Source: Ilyobacter_A sp963675185
Lineage (GTDB): Bacteria > Fusobacteriota > Fusobacteriia > Fusobacteriales > Fusobacteriaceae
Assembly: GCA_963675185.2 (NCBI GenBank)
Contig: CAXXOH010000003.1
Location: 372,001 to 436,000, forward strand
Reading direction: 5' to 3'
DNA: 64,000 nt
The notes under the pieces were generated by a model, which was given only the letters and a program-made list of their open reading frames with translations, ran no database searches and was not told where the DNA came from. The position numbers were made by a program, and so were the translations under genes. Below are positions 26,975 to 35,394 of the stretch, piece after piece (within the stretch, counting starts at the first letter, position 1; each line of letters opens with the position of its first letter).

Positions 26975-28330
26975 GACTTGTGCAAAAAATAAAAAGTAGA
27001 TCAAATCTCAATATACAGGTATAATTAAGCACCACACAAAACATACCGAAGGAGATTCGATCTACGATGCTTATTATACCTAATTTAAATGAAATTGTAA
27101 ACTTCAATATGGCTCTTGATCTTAATTTTTCAAAGCCTCAAATGCAACATATGAACAGTATAGTTTCTGGTATCATCGGCGTACAAGGAAAAAAGAATAT
27201 TTCAAATTTAAATAGATTTACTCTTAATTCTAAGGACAGGAGCTGTACAACTCGTTTCCTCAATAACTCACCTTGGGATGAAGAAAAACTCAGAAACTCT
27301 TTGAAAAATTTTGTATATGATGTCATAAAATCGGAAACACATAAAAATTCAGAACCAATTTTCATCTCTATAGATGACACTCTTATTACAAAATCTTCAA
27401 ACTCTAAAAAAATTGAAGGTATGGGATTTATTCGCTCACATGTAACCCAAAAAAGCGAGTGGGCTCACTGTATTGTAAGTGCCTTCATTAAAAATGGCGG
27501 TATTTCTTATCCGCTTGATTTTGATGTTTATCTGAAAGAAGAATTATGCGATGGCGAACAAAACATGTTCAAAACTAAGCACGAAATAGCCATATCTCTT
27601 CTTGAAGACAATACACTACAATTAGAAAAACCAACGTATGTATTGGCGGATTCTTGGTATATTTCAGACAAATTCATAAATCAACTCCAATCAAAAGGGT
27701 ATCAAGTAATAGGAGCTCTAAGATCTAATAGAATTATTTATTCACAAGGAATCCGTATAAAACTATCTGATTTCAGAGCGCAGATAAACCCCAAACATCT
27801 AAAAACTTTCAAGGTTAATGGTCGCAGATTCTATACTTACAGGTATGAAGGACCTATAAAGGGTATAGAAAATTGTGTAGTTGTGCTTAGCTGGATAGAT
27901 GAGTTCAATCCAGAAAAATCACCTAAACACATAATATCAACAGATGTTTCCCTTTCAGATAAAGAAATCATTTCTTACTATGGAAACCGTTGGGAGATAG
28001 AGACAAACTACAGGAACCAAAAAGAAAATCTTGGATTGGATCACTGTGAAATGAGGTCTCTTAAAGGTATCAAAAGATTTTGGCGGTTAGTATATACAGC
28101 TTATGTGTTCTTATGTAATATTAAATTTAAAGCCAAATTAAAATTAGATACATTAGGTGATACAATAAAGTATTTCATAAAAATCAGCAACACAAAATTG
28201 GTAAAATTAATTATTGAATTACACGAAGAGACCCATTCAGAGGAAAAAGTCCTTGATTATTTAGGGTTCTCAGTTTGAATTCGCCAAAAATTAGATATTG
28301 AACAATTTAGATTTAAAAATTTGCACAAGT
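26975..28330. mobile_element. IS701-like insertion sequence
   Basis: The 12-bp inverted ends GACTTGTGCAAA (26975-26986) and TTTGCACAAGTC (28319-28330) enclose one intact transposase gene, about 1.36 kb in all. If the outer G/C belongs to the target, the flanks read CTAG and CGAG, near the 4-bp YTAR duplication of IS701 elements but not identical. The host kinase gene does not resume on the other side, pointing to a deletion next to the IS. Confidence 0.8.
27067..28278 (+). CDS. IS701-like DDE transposase
   Basis: A 403-residue transposase that is open end to end. Catalytic positions appear as Asp in FISIDDTLITKS, Asp in YVLADSWYIS and Glu in YYGNRWEIETNYRNQKENLGLD. The dispersed DDE layout and the RNQK...LGLD tail match the IS701/IS4-superfamily group. 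A weak GAAGGAG-type site precedes the ATG. It is apparently intact and may be active. Confidence 0.85.
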   Translation: MLIIPNLNEIVNFNMALDLNFSKPQMQHMNSIVSGIIGVQGKKNISNLNRFTLNSKDRSCTTRFLNNSPWDEEKLRNSLKNFVYDVIKSETHKNSEPIFISIDDTLITKSSNSKKIEGMGFIRSHVTQKSEWAHCIVSAFIKNGGISYPLDFDVYLKEELCDGEQNMFKTKHEIAISLLEDNTLQLEKPTYVLADSWYISDKFINQLQSKGYQVIGALRSNRIIYSQGIRIKLSDFRAQINPKHLKTFKVNGRRFYTYRYEGPIKGIENCVVVLSWIDEFNPEKSPKHIISTDVSLSDKEIISYYGNRWEIETNYRNQKENLGLDHCEMRSLKGIKRFWRLVYTAYVFLCNIKFKAKLKLDTLGDTIKYFIKISNTKLVKLIIELHEETHSEEKVLDYLGFSV

Positions 28331-28471
28331 CGAGTATTTAATTTAAAAGGAGCTCCAGATGGGGCTCCCACTAATGGCTAGGAATCTAATTTACACGTAA
28401 TTTGGGAAAGACCCGGAAATTTCAAAATACATGGCATTTATAAAGGAGTTAGAATTATAAAAATAATGAAG
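28331..28471. other. IS flank with a possible short coding remnant
   Basis: This stretch shows no histidine-kinase sequence on the minus strand. On the plus strand a short open run reads NLHVIWERPGNFKIHGIYKG without a start, possibly a leftover C-terminus of an unknown gene. GGAGC/GCTCC can pair near 28350-28368. Confidence 0.3.
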
Positions 28472-28517
28472 AGTTTAAATAAAAAAAAGGGCATATGCCC
28501 TTTTTTTTATTTAAACT
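28472..28517. terminator. 46-bp perfect palindrome, bidirectional terminator
   Basis: Arms of 23 bases (AGTTTAAATA, A7-8, GGGCAT and complement) pair without mismatch around no loop, giving a GGGCATATGCCC core with T8 on either strand. It can stop transcripts from both directions, including read-through from the IS. Confidence 0.8.
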
Positions 28518-28583
28518 TTGTTTTAAGTTATGCGACATGTTTTTGATAGATTGAATTTTTTAATGATAAGATTTCATCAAGTA

Positions 28584-29435
28584 TCAGTTATCTTTAATCA
28601 ATACAATGCTACTTTCTATAAACTGTTTAACATTTATTTTCCCGGATTGTTTTGATTCTCCGGTTATATTTTTCATTTCTTTTCTCATTTCAGTAAAATC
28701 AAACAATTGGCTGGCATATTCCTCAAATAGTGGATTCATAGAGTCTTCTACTCCTAAACTAGCCATAGATTTAAACGCTTTTGTAATAACTCTTCCAATA
28801 CGCTTCTTTACAGCGTCTATCTGCTGGCCGTCCCCATTCCCATCAATTAATGCCTCATACATATCCGATAGCGCATAGTCATGTTTTTGTGATTTAGCCC
28901 ATATGACCGCTTTAATTAAGTCATCACAGCCACTAGAACCAACTATCCCAAGTTTACTGTATAGTTTTTTTAATTTTTCTTCATAATTAATAACTGGTTG
29001 TATTTCTGAGCCTAAGTTAATTTTTAAGACATTCAATGCGTCTTCAAATTTACTCAATACCCCTTTTATTTTCAGATGCTCAATAACTTTTTTAATTACC
29101 GAGATAACCTCAACCACATTAATTGGCTTTGATATAAAAAACTCTATATTTTCTCTGTAGGCTTTTGCAATCATTTGTTTGTCTGATACCTGAGAAATCA
29201 TAATGATTCCTTGATCATACTCTTCTCTTATGGACTTTATGACCTGAAGCCCATCTTTATCCGGCAACAAAAAGTCTAACAAGACTATATCGGGCTTAAG
29301 CGCTTTTATCTCTTTAATCGCATCTGCACCATTAGATGCAGTACCAATTAGTGCCCCTTCAAAATATTTATTAACAATATCTTTTAAAATATTAACAATG
29401 CTCAGATCATCATCTACTATATAGATTGTCATCAT
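28584..29435 (-). CDS. Response regulator with YcbB-type domain (GlnL-like)
   Basis: A 283-residue protein. The receiver domain (about residues 1-120) has the acidic pair DDD at 7-9, phosphorylatable Asp in VLLDFLLPDKDG and Lys in FISKPI. The C-terminal domain (about 125-265) resembles YcbB, the DNA-binding domain of B. subtilis GlnL, where the GlnK/GlnL pair induces glutamine uptake and glutaminase. It overlaps the kinase gene by 26 bases if the first Met is used. Targets are not visible nearby. Confidence 0.82.
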   Translation of the reverse strand: MMTIYIVDDDLSIVNILKDIVNKYFEGALIGTASNGADAIKEIKALKPDIVLLDFLLPDKDGLQVIKSIREEYDQGIIMISQVSDKQMIAKAYRENIEFFISKPINVVEVISVIKKVIEHLKIKGVLSKFEDALNVLKINLGSEIQPVINYEEKLKKLYSKLGIVGSSGCDDLIKAVIWAKSQKHDYALSDMYEALIDGNGDGQQIDAVKKRIGRVITKAFKSMASLGVEDSMNPLFEEYASQLFDFTEMRKEMKNITGESKQSGKINVKQFIESSIVLIKDN

Positions 29436-30711
29436 TAGTTTCAGCCCCTTTTATTAGCATCTCTTTTGGAATCCTGACAGTTATTTTAGTTCCCTTTTTC
29501 ATTTCAGACTCAACATTAATATTTCCATTAAAATATTCTGTAACAATATTATGAATGTGTGCAAGTCCTAACCCGGTGGACATTTTACCAGTTTGAGAAT
29601 CATATTTTGTTGTATAGCCGGGTTTAAAAATAACCTCCATTTTATCTCCCGGTATTCCTTCTCCTGTATCTGTAACAATAAACTCTATCTCATCATCTTT
29701 AAAAACTGTTTCAATAGCTATTTTCCCATAGGATTTAATCGAATCAATACTATTGATTGTTAGATTGTTTAAAATAGATATAATTGAATAAAATTCATCG
29801 GTCAAAAACATTTGATCGTAATGCACAGATAGTATGATGTTTTTGTTCTTACTTTTGATTAACTTCAAAACATTATCGTCAACAATGTTTAAAATATCTT
29901 TATTACTCATATATTTTATGTTTGTATCAGAATTAAAGACAGAGTTCATTCCTGTACTGACCCTCAAATAGTCCTTTTTTATCTCATGAATATCTTTGGC
30001 AATCTTTAATAGAGGAGTTTTTACTTTTTCATCATTTGCGGCTTCATAGTGGTGATGTGTATAGGCTACCAATTCTTCTATATTATCTCTAGACTTTTTC
30101 AAAAAAAATAGCTCTGTTTTTAATTTAGATATAAGCATAATACTTTCACGATAATATTTATCTCGTTCAGACTCTTGGAATTTGTTAAGATAGTATTTTA
30201 TCCAGTAGTAAATAGCCAGTATAGCTGTAGTTCTAAGAGCGCCGATAAAAATAACTTGATTTATTACAGTATTAAAATCGAAAATGTTCCAAACGCGTCT
30301 GATAGAAGCCTCGATAATATTAGAGACGGAATCGACCACCCATAAATTTAAAAATGCAATTAACGGATAATTTAAAATCTCTCTTATTTTTAATATTTTG
30401 AAAAATATCCCATAGAAAAAATAATAAGCTAAAATAGGCATAAATTGAAGAATAGCTTTATAAAATTCCACATCATGTCTCAAATAAAATATCATAGAAC
30501 GAAATAAACAAGTTGATAATCCTACTGACATACAGATAAGCAAAATATTGTAATTATTAAAATAAATAAGAAAAAGCGATAAAAAAAATACCACTAGTGC
30601 AAATCGAAAATCAGTATTAAAAGGATTTATATAAAATTGGCCCATTAAAGTGGAAACCATACTAATAATAAATATATTTCGAATTTGCATACCATTATTT
30701 TTTGTAGTCAC
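29410..30711 (-). CDS. Membrane sensor histidine kinase (GlnK/YcbA-like)
   Basis: A 433-residue kinase with about six hydrophobic segments in the first 180 residues and little extracellular sequence, a helical dimerisation region containing AYTHHHYEA (candidate phosphoacceptor His, about residues 218-222), and a HATPase domain with LNNLTINSID (N box), DTGEGIPG (G1), GLGLAHIHNIV (G2). Pairing with a YcbB-type regulator suggests the GlnK/DcuS-like group and a nitrogen-source signal. The start is GTG at 30711 with only a modest AAGG upstream; ATG seven codons later is possible. Confidence 0.82.
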   Translation of the reverse strand: MTTKNNGMQIRNIFIISMVSTLMGQFYINPFNTDFRFALVVFFLSLFLIYFNNYNILLICMSVGLSTCLFRSMIFYLRHDVEFYKAILQFMPILAYYFFYGIFFKILKIREILNYPLIAFLNLWVVDSVSNIIEASIRRVWNIFDFNTVINQVIFIGALRTTAILAIYYWIKYYLNKFQESERDKYYRESIMLISKLKTELFFLKKSRDNIEELVAYTHHHYEAANDEKVKTPLLKIAKDIHEIKKDYLRVSTGMNSVFNSDTNIKYMSNKDILNIVDDNVLKLIKSKNKNIILSVHYDQMFLTDEFYSIISILNNLTINSIDSIKSYGKIAIETVFKDDEIEFIVTDTGEGIPGDKMEVIFKPGYTTKYDSQTGKMSTGLGLAHIHNIVTEYFNGNINVESEMKKGTKITVRIPKEMLIKGAETNDDNLYSR

Positions 30712-30976
30712 TACGCACCAACCTTCTTATTTTAAGTTTCAATACTTTTTTAATATTTTACAATAAATTTTATATAATTAAAAGCATTAATACAGCCATT
30801 TACTACCTTATTAATATCTAAATTCTTATCTGTAATAAATCTCTAGAATATATGTAGGGAAAAATCTTCAATAGTAAATTTTATATTGTTTTTGTATAAA
30901 ATATAGGAAAAAACTACTGCAGTTAAAATAAATATGCAGCATTATAGTATTTATATATGAAATATATAGTTTGATC

Positions 30977-31005
30977 TTGAATATTAAACATAATTAGTAT
31001 ATAAT
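30977..31005 (+). promoter_or_regulatory. Promoter for the LysR-type gene
   Basis: TTGAAT (30977-30982), a 17-base spacer and TATAAT (31000-31005) lie about 50 bases before the start. The rest of the 30712-31040 divergent region is AT-rich with no gene seen. Confidence 0.6.
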
Positions 31006-31054
31006 TGGAGAGTATTAATTTGCTTATATTTTAGCTTTATAGGGAGTGAGAAAC

Positions 31055-31924
31055 TTGGATTTGCACTATCTAAGAATATTTTATGAGGTTGCCAAAGAGG
31101 GAAGTTTTACAAAAGCAGCACACAAGCTTTTTATAAACCAATCGGCAGTTTCTATTCAGGTTAAAAAGTTTGAAGAGATCTTGGACACCAAGCTTTTTGA
31201 CAGAAGTTCAAAAAAGATAAAATTAACATATTCCGGCAAAGTTTTGTATAAAATGGCAGAGGAGATATTTCAAAAGGTAAAGAGGGCTGAAAAAGAGATA
31301 GCCAGAATAGTGGAGAGCAAAAAAGCTAAGGTGGTTATAGGAGCTACGCATATTATAGGTGAGCCGCTATTGCCTAAACTTATGAAAAACTTTTCAGCCA
31401 TCCACTCTGAGATTGAGTATGACATACACCTGAGGGAAAAGGAGTACATCCTGAAGATGCTCAGGGAGGGAGAAATCGACATAGCAGTAATAGATGAAAC
31501 CCATATAACCGACCAAAACTTAAAGGTTATAAGGCTAACCGACTACCCATTTGTATTCGTGTCCAACATGGAGTACGAGGATGTACGAGAAGTAACGGAG
31601 AGACCGCTTATAATAAGGGATAATATACCAAAGCAGACCCATGCTATAGAGCTTATGGAAGAAAAGTACAACATGAGCTTTGAGAAAAAAATAGGAGTGA
31701 AGGGCAGCCTGCAGGCCATAAAGGACATGGTCAGTGAGGGTGTGGGGAACGTGTTTTTGCCGTACTATGCCGCCTACAAGGAGGTAGAGAGCGGAGAGTT
31801 TAAGGTGATAGACAAGATACCAAATGTATCGGACGCATATCAGGTGGTAATAACGTTGGACAAGGAGAACCTGCTTGAAATACAAAAGTTTATAAGTTAC
31901 GTAAAAGACTTTAAAATCATTTAG
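31055..31924 (+). CDS. LysR-family transcriptional regulator
   Basis: A 289-residue regulator with an N-terminal winged HTH (DLHYLRIFYEVAKEGSFTKAA, then NQSAVSIQVKKFEEIL) and a C-terminal substrate-binding-like effector domain (about residues 90-285). The ligand is unknown. In-frame GTG occurs at 31046, but AGGGAG at 31041-31046 points to TTG at 31055, giving the usual MDLHYLRIF-type start. It is followed after 8 bases by gmhA, so they are probably cotranscribed; the regulated gene may lie elsewhere. Confidence 0.88.
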   Translation: MDLHYLRIFYEVAKEGSFTKAAHKLFINQSAVSIQVKKFEEILDTKLFDRSSKKIKLTYSGKVLYKMAEEIFQKVKRAEKEIARIVESKKAKVVIGATHIIGEPLLPKLMKNFSAIHSEIEYDIHLREKEYILKMLREGEIDIAVIDETHITDQNLKVIRLTDYPFVFVSNMEYEDVREVTERPLIIRDNIPKQTHAIELMEEKYNMSFEKKIGVKGSLQAIKDMVSEGVGNVFLPYYAAYKEVESGEFKVIDKIPNVSDAYQVVITLDKENLLEIQKFISYVKDFKII

Positions 31925-31932
31925 GGGGAGAA

Positions 31933-32508
31933 ATGGACATAATAAAAAAGAGAATAGAAGAGAGCATAGCGAGCAAACAGGCACTGCTAAACGATACTGA
32001 GGTTTTAGACTCTGTAAAGTCTACATGCGACGCCATCATAGACTCGTATAGAAACAGTGGATGTATATTTTTTGCAGGGAATGGCGGGAGTGCAGCAGAT
32101 GCACAGCACTTAGCCGCGGAACTTGTGGTTAGATTTTACCTGAATAGGAGAGGTCTGGCAGCACATGCCCTGACAGTGGATACTTCTATTTTGACCGCCT
32201 GCTCAAATGACTTTTCATTTGATGATGTGTTCGCGAGACAGCTTGAGGCAAATGCAAAATTAGGGGATGTTTTCGTAGGGATATCTACCAGTGGAAATTC
32301 GGAAAATGTGATAAGGGCGGTAAGGAAATGCAACGAACTGGGTGTAAAAACCGTCATATTCACAGGTTCTAAAAAGGGTAAACTGGACGAGATGGGGGAT
32401 ATTGTTATAAAGGTGCCATCGGAAGATACGCCTAGAATCCAGGAGATGCACATACTCTTGGGACACATAATTTGTGAGGTAGTGGAAAAAGAGATGGCCG
32501 ATATATAG
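31933..32508 (+). CDS. gmhA: Sedoheptulose 7-phosphate isomerase
   Basis: A 191-residue SIS-domain protein of GmhA size. GNGGSAADAQHLAAEL (about residues 52-67), the SIS phosphate-binding ISTSGNSENVI (about 117-127) and the metal-binding EMHILLGHIICE near the C-terminus are all typical. It converts sedoheptulose 7-phosphate to D-glycero-D-manno-heptose 7-phosphate, the first step toward LPS heptose. This supports a Gram-negative envelope. A strong terminator follows. Confidence 0.92.
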   Translation: MDIIKKRIEESIASKQALLNDTEVLDSVKSTCDAIIDSYRNSGCIFFAGNGGSAADAQHLAAELVVRFYLNRRGLAAHALTVDTSILTACSNDFSFDDVFARQLEANAKLGDVFVGISTSGNSENVIRAVRKCNELGVKTVIFTGSKKGKLDEMGDIVIKVPSEDTPRIQEMHILLGHIICEVVEKEMADI

Positions 32509-32514
32509 GCATAT

Positions 32515-32553
32515 AAAAAGAGGAGGGCTTAAGAGCACCCTCCTCTTTTTTCG
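32515..32553. terminator. Bidirectional terminator between gmhA and rseC
   Basis: AAAAGAGGAGGGC and GCACCCTCCTCTTTTTT pair around TTAAGA (one extra base near the loop). The right arm encodes the last codons of rseC, so that gene's stop lies inside the hairpin. Confidence 0.85.
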
Positions 32554-32963
32554 TATTCATCATCATCTTCATTTATTTTGCATATTTTTATCTTTTTATT
32601 GAGTATCTGCTTACCCTTGCTTTTGTCATAGAAAAACAGCAGCACAAAAGAGAAAAACATGGAAACAAAGCTCGACAAAATCCTTTTTCCTTCACTCAAC
32701 CCTAACTTGCTAGAAAGAATATACCCCAAGAAAAGAAAGATAACAGGGAGTATATAGACAAGAAAAGCAAGGTTTAAAACCACTTTATCTTCTATCTCAA
32801 AAGAAATAGAATCCCCCTTATTAACATTTCCTTCAGCTTCGAATTCAAACTCCCCCTGGAAACGGTCGCTACAGCTGCTGCAGTGGCTACACGCACTATC
32901 TTTATAAACTAAAATTTTCAAGTTTTTCCCATCTACTTCTTGAACTATGCCTTTGTTTAACAT
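32529..32963 (-). CDS. rseC: RseC/MucC-family membrane protein
   Basis: A 144-residue protein with a short N-terminal domain carrying the Cys cluster ACSHCSSC (about residues 23-30), then two transmembrane segments (about 66-84 and 95-115) and a charged tail. RseC proteins accompany Rsx/Rnf electron-transfer systems and help reduce SoxR; in this bacterium a role near an Rnf complex is plausible but no rnf genes are in view. A longer frame exists, but GGAGGT 5 bases before ATG at 32963 sets the start. Confidence 0.8.
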   Translation of the reverse strand: MLNKGIVQEVDGKNLKILVYKDSACSHCSSCSDRFQGEFEFEAEGNVNKGDSISFEIEDKVVLNLAFLVYILPVIFLFLGYILSSKLGLSEGKRILSSFVSMFFSFVLLFFYDKSKGKQILNKKIKICKINEDDDEYEKRGGCS

Positions 32964-33125
32964 AGGAGACCTCCATTTCGATATAAAATAAATATTATGA
33001 ATGTTTATTCTGGCCACGATCAAACTAAACTCCCAAAAACTTTTTCTAAGCACAGAGCCTAGCAGAACTTTTAAATATGAGACGTACAGAGAAAATACAA
33101 ACTCAGTATATAGATGATTGAACAT

Positions 33126-33690
33126 AGAAAAAAATCAGAAACTCTTTATACATATGAAAACTTTCCTTCAATCCATATATTTTATCGCAAGCCGCTAAAA
33201 AAATCAATTATAATTTGACGCTCTGCGTAAAACCAGGCATGCACTCCGGCTTGCTCCGAAACTACTCTGAACTTTTCGAATAGAGTCTCGCCGATTTCGC
33301 TAGCAATCCTTACTACCTAAGCTCCCGTCGCTTTTTGTGAAAAACCAAAGGTGACTCACGGTTTCACAATTTCCTATATCCACAAACTGGGTCAGATACG
33401 CATTTTCGACCACGGAAAAAAATTGAGATTCTAACTGACGCCATTTCCTACACGAAGATAGGGTTTAAGCCTTATGGAGTTCAGCCGAGAAAGCCAAGTT
33501 AAACAAGAGGATTACCACAGCCAATATTAAAATCTTTCCCACAGGGAAATCTCCTGATTTTATAATATAAGTACATTATAACATAAAAAAATACAAGTTG
33601 TAAACTTTAGCCAAAATAGTTCCAGAATACCTTAAACCTCCTTGAAAAATGGGGTATATTGTGATAGAATTAAGAGTAAAGTTTTCGTGG
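33126..33690. other. Long intergenic region with GC-richer block
   Basis: No complete gene is visible. From 33241 to 33480 I count about 44% G+C, against about 23% at 33541-33600. Local stems include GTGAAAAACC with GGTTTCAC (33336-33366) and TTTCCC with GGGAAA (33535-33549). On the minus strand a start-less frame of about 50 codons runs from near 33455 to a TAG at 33300-33302. It may be a structured RNA or a decayed repeat. Confidence 0.4.
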
Positions 33691-33704
33691 AGGCGGGTGG
33701 CGTG

Positions 33705-34820
33705 ATGAACAAAAGGATCTACAGGGTTTTATTCAAATTTATGGTGGCAAGCGTCTTCATTTTAGCCGAGTTAATCTCTCCTAGAATGGAAAACTTTGTG
33801 AGCGAGAAATTAGGCGTGTTTTCTTTTATGTTGCCGCTGTATTTTATACTGAGCGCGGTTGTGGACATGCTCAAGGATAAAAAAATGAGGATACTGTATA
33901 TGACCAGGCTGGCATTCTTCTACCTTTCGGCATTTGTACTGACAAACCTCCTGGTTTTTATAGTGCAAAGCGGTGGGGAGAAGGACAGCTTTATAGATAT
34001 AGCTCTCAACAAGAACAACTACGGGGAGTACCTGACGACGATTTTCTACTACCTGGACTTTAAACTCGGCCGTGATGCGGTCTTTGCTGTGAGCGGCACA
34101 GTACTTTTTCTTTCGATATTTATTTTCTTTGGCAGACTTATGGGAGGTTTCGTCAGGCACACAAGATACTGCCTCAGTAAGGTTGGTAGAGAAGAACGTA
34201 GGGAAAAAAAACTTAAAAAGCTGAGGGCCAAAAAAATAAAAAAATCCCTTAGGGAAAAACATAGGGAGATGAAAAAACTTTCTAAAGTTAAAAGCAGGGC
34301 TGCAAGCCAGAAGCCAGAGTCGTTAAGCAGTATAGGGGCTCAAGAGAAAGCAGAGTCAGCTGTTGTTGTTAACGAAGATATTATTGAAGCCCCAGAGGCA
34401 ACGGTGCAAACCCAAGCAGAGGATATAAACTTAGACCTTATAGAGGCTAGCCGTGTTGAAAGCACTTACATTTTAAGTGAGAAAGAGGAAAATCTTGACG
34501 AGTCCGTGGGGATAGAAGAGAAAGAAGTTCAAAAAAAGGTTGGAAAAGTAAGCTACGAGGATGAACTTGACAGTATAATCGATGATCTAGAAAACTCCGG
34601 TGAAAAGCCGGCACTAAAAGAGAGTCCAGAAAAGATAGCCAAGGATAAGTTCTTATCAGGCAAGGACGAGTGCTATGCGATGGCCTATGAGATAATCGAA
34701 AAAGACAGGAAGATCTCTGTCGTAAAGCTGCAGGGAAAACTAAAAGTAGGCTATCAGAAGGCGAAACAGATATATATAGAAATTAGCGAGGAGTTAGGCA
34801 GCAATGATACTAGCATCTAA
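33705..34820 (+). CDS. FtsK-like protein lacking the motor: membrane domain plus gamma-type winged helix
   Basis: A 371-residue protein. The N-terminal part has four hydrophobic segments (about residues 8-25, 37-52, 65-85, 125-145), as in the FtsK 4TM domain. A very basic stretch follows (KKLKKLRAKKIKKSLREKHR), then an acidic low-complexity linker. The last 60 residues (CYAMAYEIIEKDRKISVVKLQGKLKVGYQKAKQIYIEI) match the FtsK gamma winged helix that reads KOPS sites. No Walker A or B motif is present, so it cannot be a translocase by itself. Start is ATG at 33705 or GTG at 33702 after GGAGG. It overlaps maf by 17 bases. Confidence 0.72.
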   Translation: MNKRIYRVLFKFMVASVFILAELISPRMENFVSEKLGVFSFMLPLYFILSAVVDMLKDKKMRILYMTRLAFFYLSAFVLTNLLVFIVQSGGEKDSFIDIALNKNNYGEYLTTIFYYLDFKLGRDAVFAVSGTVLFLSIFIFFGRLMGGFVRHTRYCLSKVGREERREKKLKKLRAKKIKKSLREKHREMKKLSKVKSRAASQKPESLSSIGAQEKAESAVVVNEDIIEAPEATVQTQAEDINLDLIEASRVESTYILSEKEENLDESVGIEEKEVQKKVGKVSYEDELDSIIDDLENSGEKPALKESPEKIAKDKFLSGKDECYAMAYEIIEKDRKISVVKLQGKLKVGYQKAKQIYIEISEELGSNDTSI

Positions 34821-35382
34821 ATCACCTAGAAGAAAAGAGATATTGGAAAAGCTGGGGATGGAACTAAATATAAAAGTAAGCGATGTAGACGAGTACAGCG
34901 AAAAAGAGGGGTTAATAAAGAAGATAGAAGACATCTCCTACAAGAAGTGTGTGGCGGTGGCCCAGAAAAACACGAAGGAATACGTGCTGGCAGCAGACAC
35001 GGTGGTTGTGATAGACGACGTGATTCTGGGAAAACCAGAGGGCGAGTACGAAGCCAAAGAGATGCTCAGGTCACTATCTGGCAGGCAGCACCAGGTTGTT
35101 ACTGCATACACCCTTTTAAATGTGGAGAAAGGGTTTTTGCTCAAAGACCATGACACCACGCAGGTATACTTCAAGGAGCTAGACGCTGACGAGATAGATT
35201 GGTATATATCCACCGGAGAGCCTTTTGATAAAGCCGGTGCCTATGGCATACAGGGCAAGGGGAGCATTTTCGTCGAAAGGATAGAGGGGGATTTTTTTAA
35301 TGTCATGGGGTTTCCCGTTTCTAAGTTTTATGAAGGCCTTAAAAAAAACGGCTTTAATATGAGCAGAATAAAAAAATTATAA
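34804..35382 (+). CDS. maf: Maf-like nucleoside triphosphate pyrophosphatase
   Basis: A 192-residue protein of the Maf/HAM1 fold. Hallmarks are the N-terminal LASKSPRRKEIL, AADTVVVIDDVILGKPE with the catalytic Asp, the SGRQHQVVTAYTL block and DKAGAYGIQGKGSIFVERIEGDFFNVMGFP. The enzymes hydrolyse dTTP, UTP or modified pyrimidine nucleotides. The gene overlaps the FtsK-like gene by 17 bases and precedes mreB, the common maf-mreB order. Confidence 0.93.
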   Translation: MILASKSPRRKEILEKLGMELNIKVSDVDEYSEKEGLIKKIEDISYKKCVAVAQKNTKEYVLAADTVVVIDDVILGKPEGEYEAKEMLRSLSGRQHQVVTAYTLLNVEKGFLLKDHDTTQVYFKELDADEIDWYISTGEPFDKAGAYGIQGKGSIFVERIEGDFFNVMGFPVSKFYEGLKKNGFNMSRIKKL

Positions 35383-35394
35383 AGAGGTGGCATA

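Noticed and set aside
26775..27107. A complete small membrane protein on the minus strand.
   Set aside because: Its first part lies within the IS701-like end and the rest is the HAMP part of the broken kinase, so it is a chimeric open frame.
30712..31040. A gene between the GlnK-like kinase and the LysR gene.
   Set aside because: The stretch is very AT-rich with no open frame or RNA structure of note beyond the LysR promoter.
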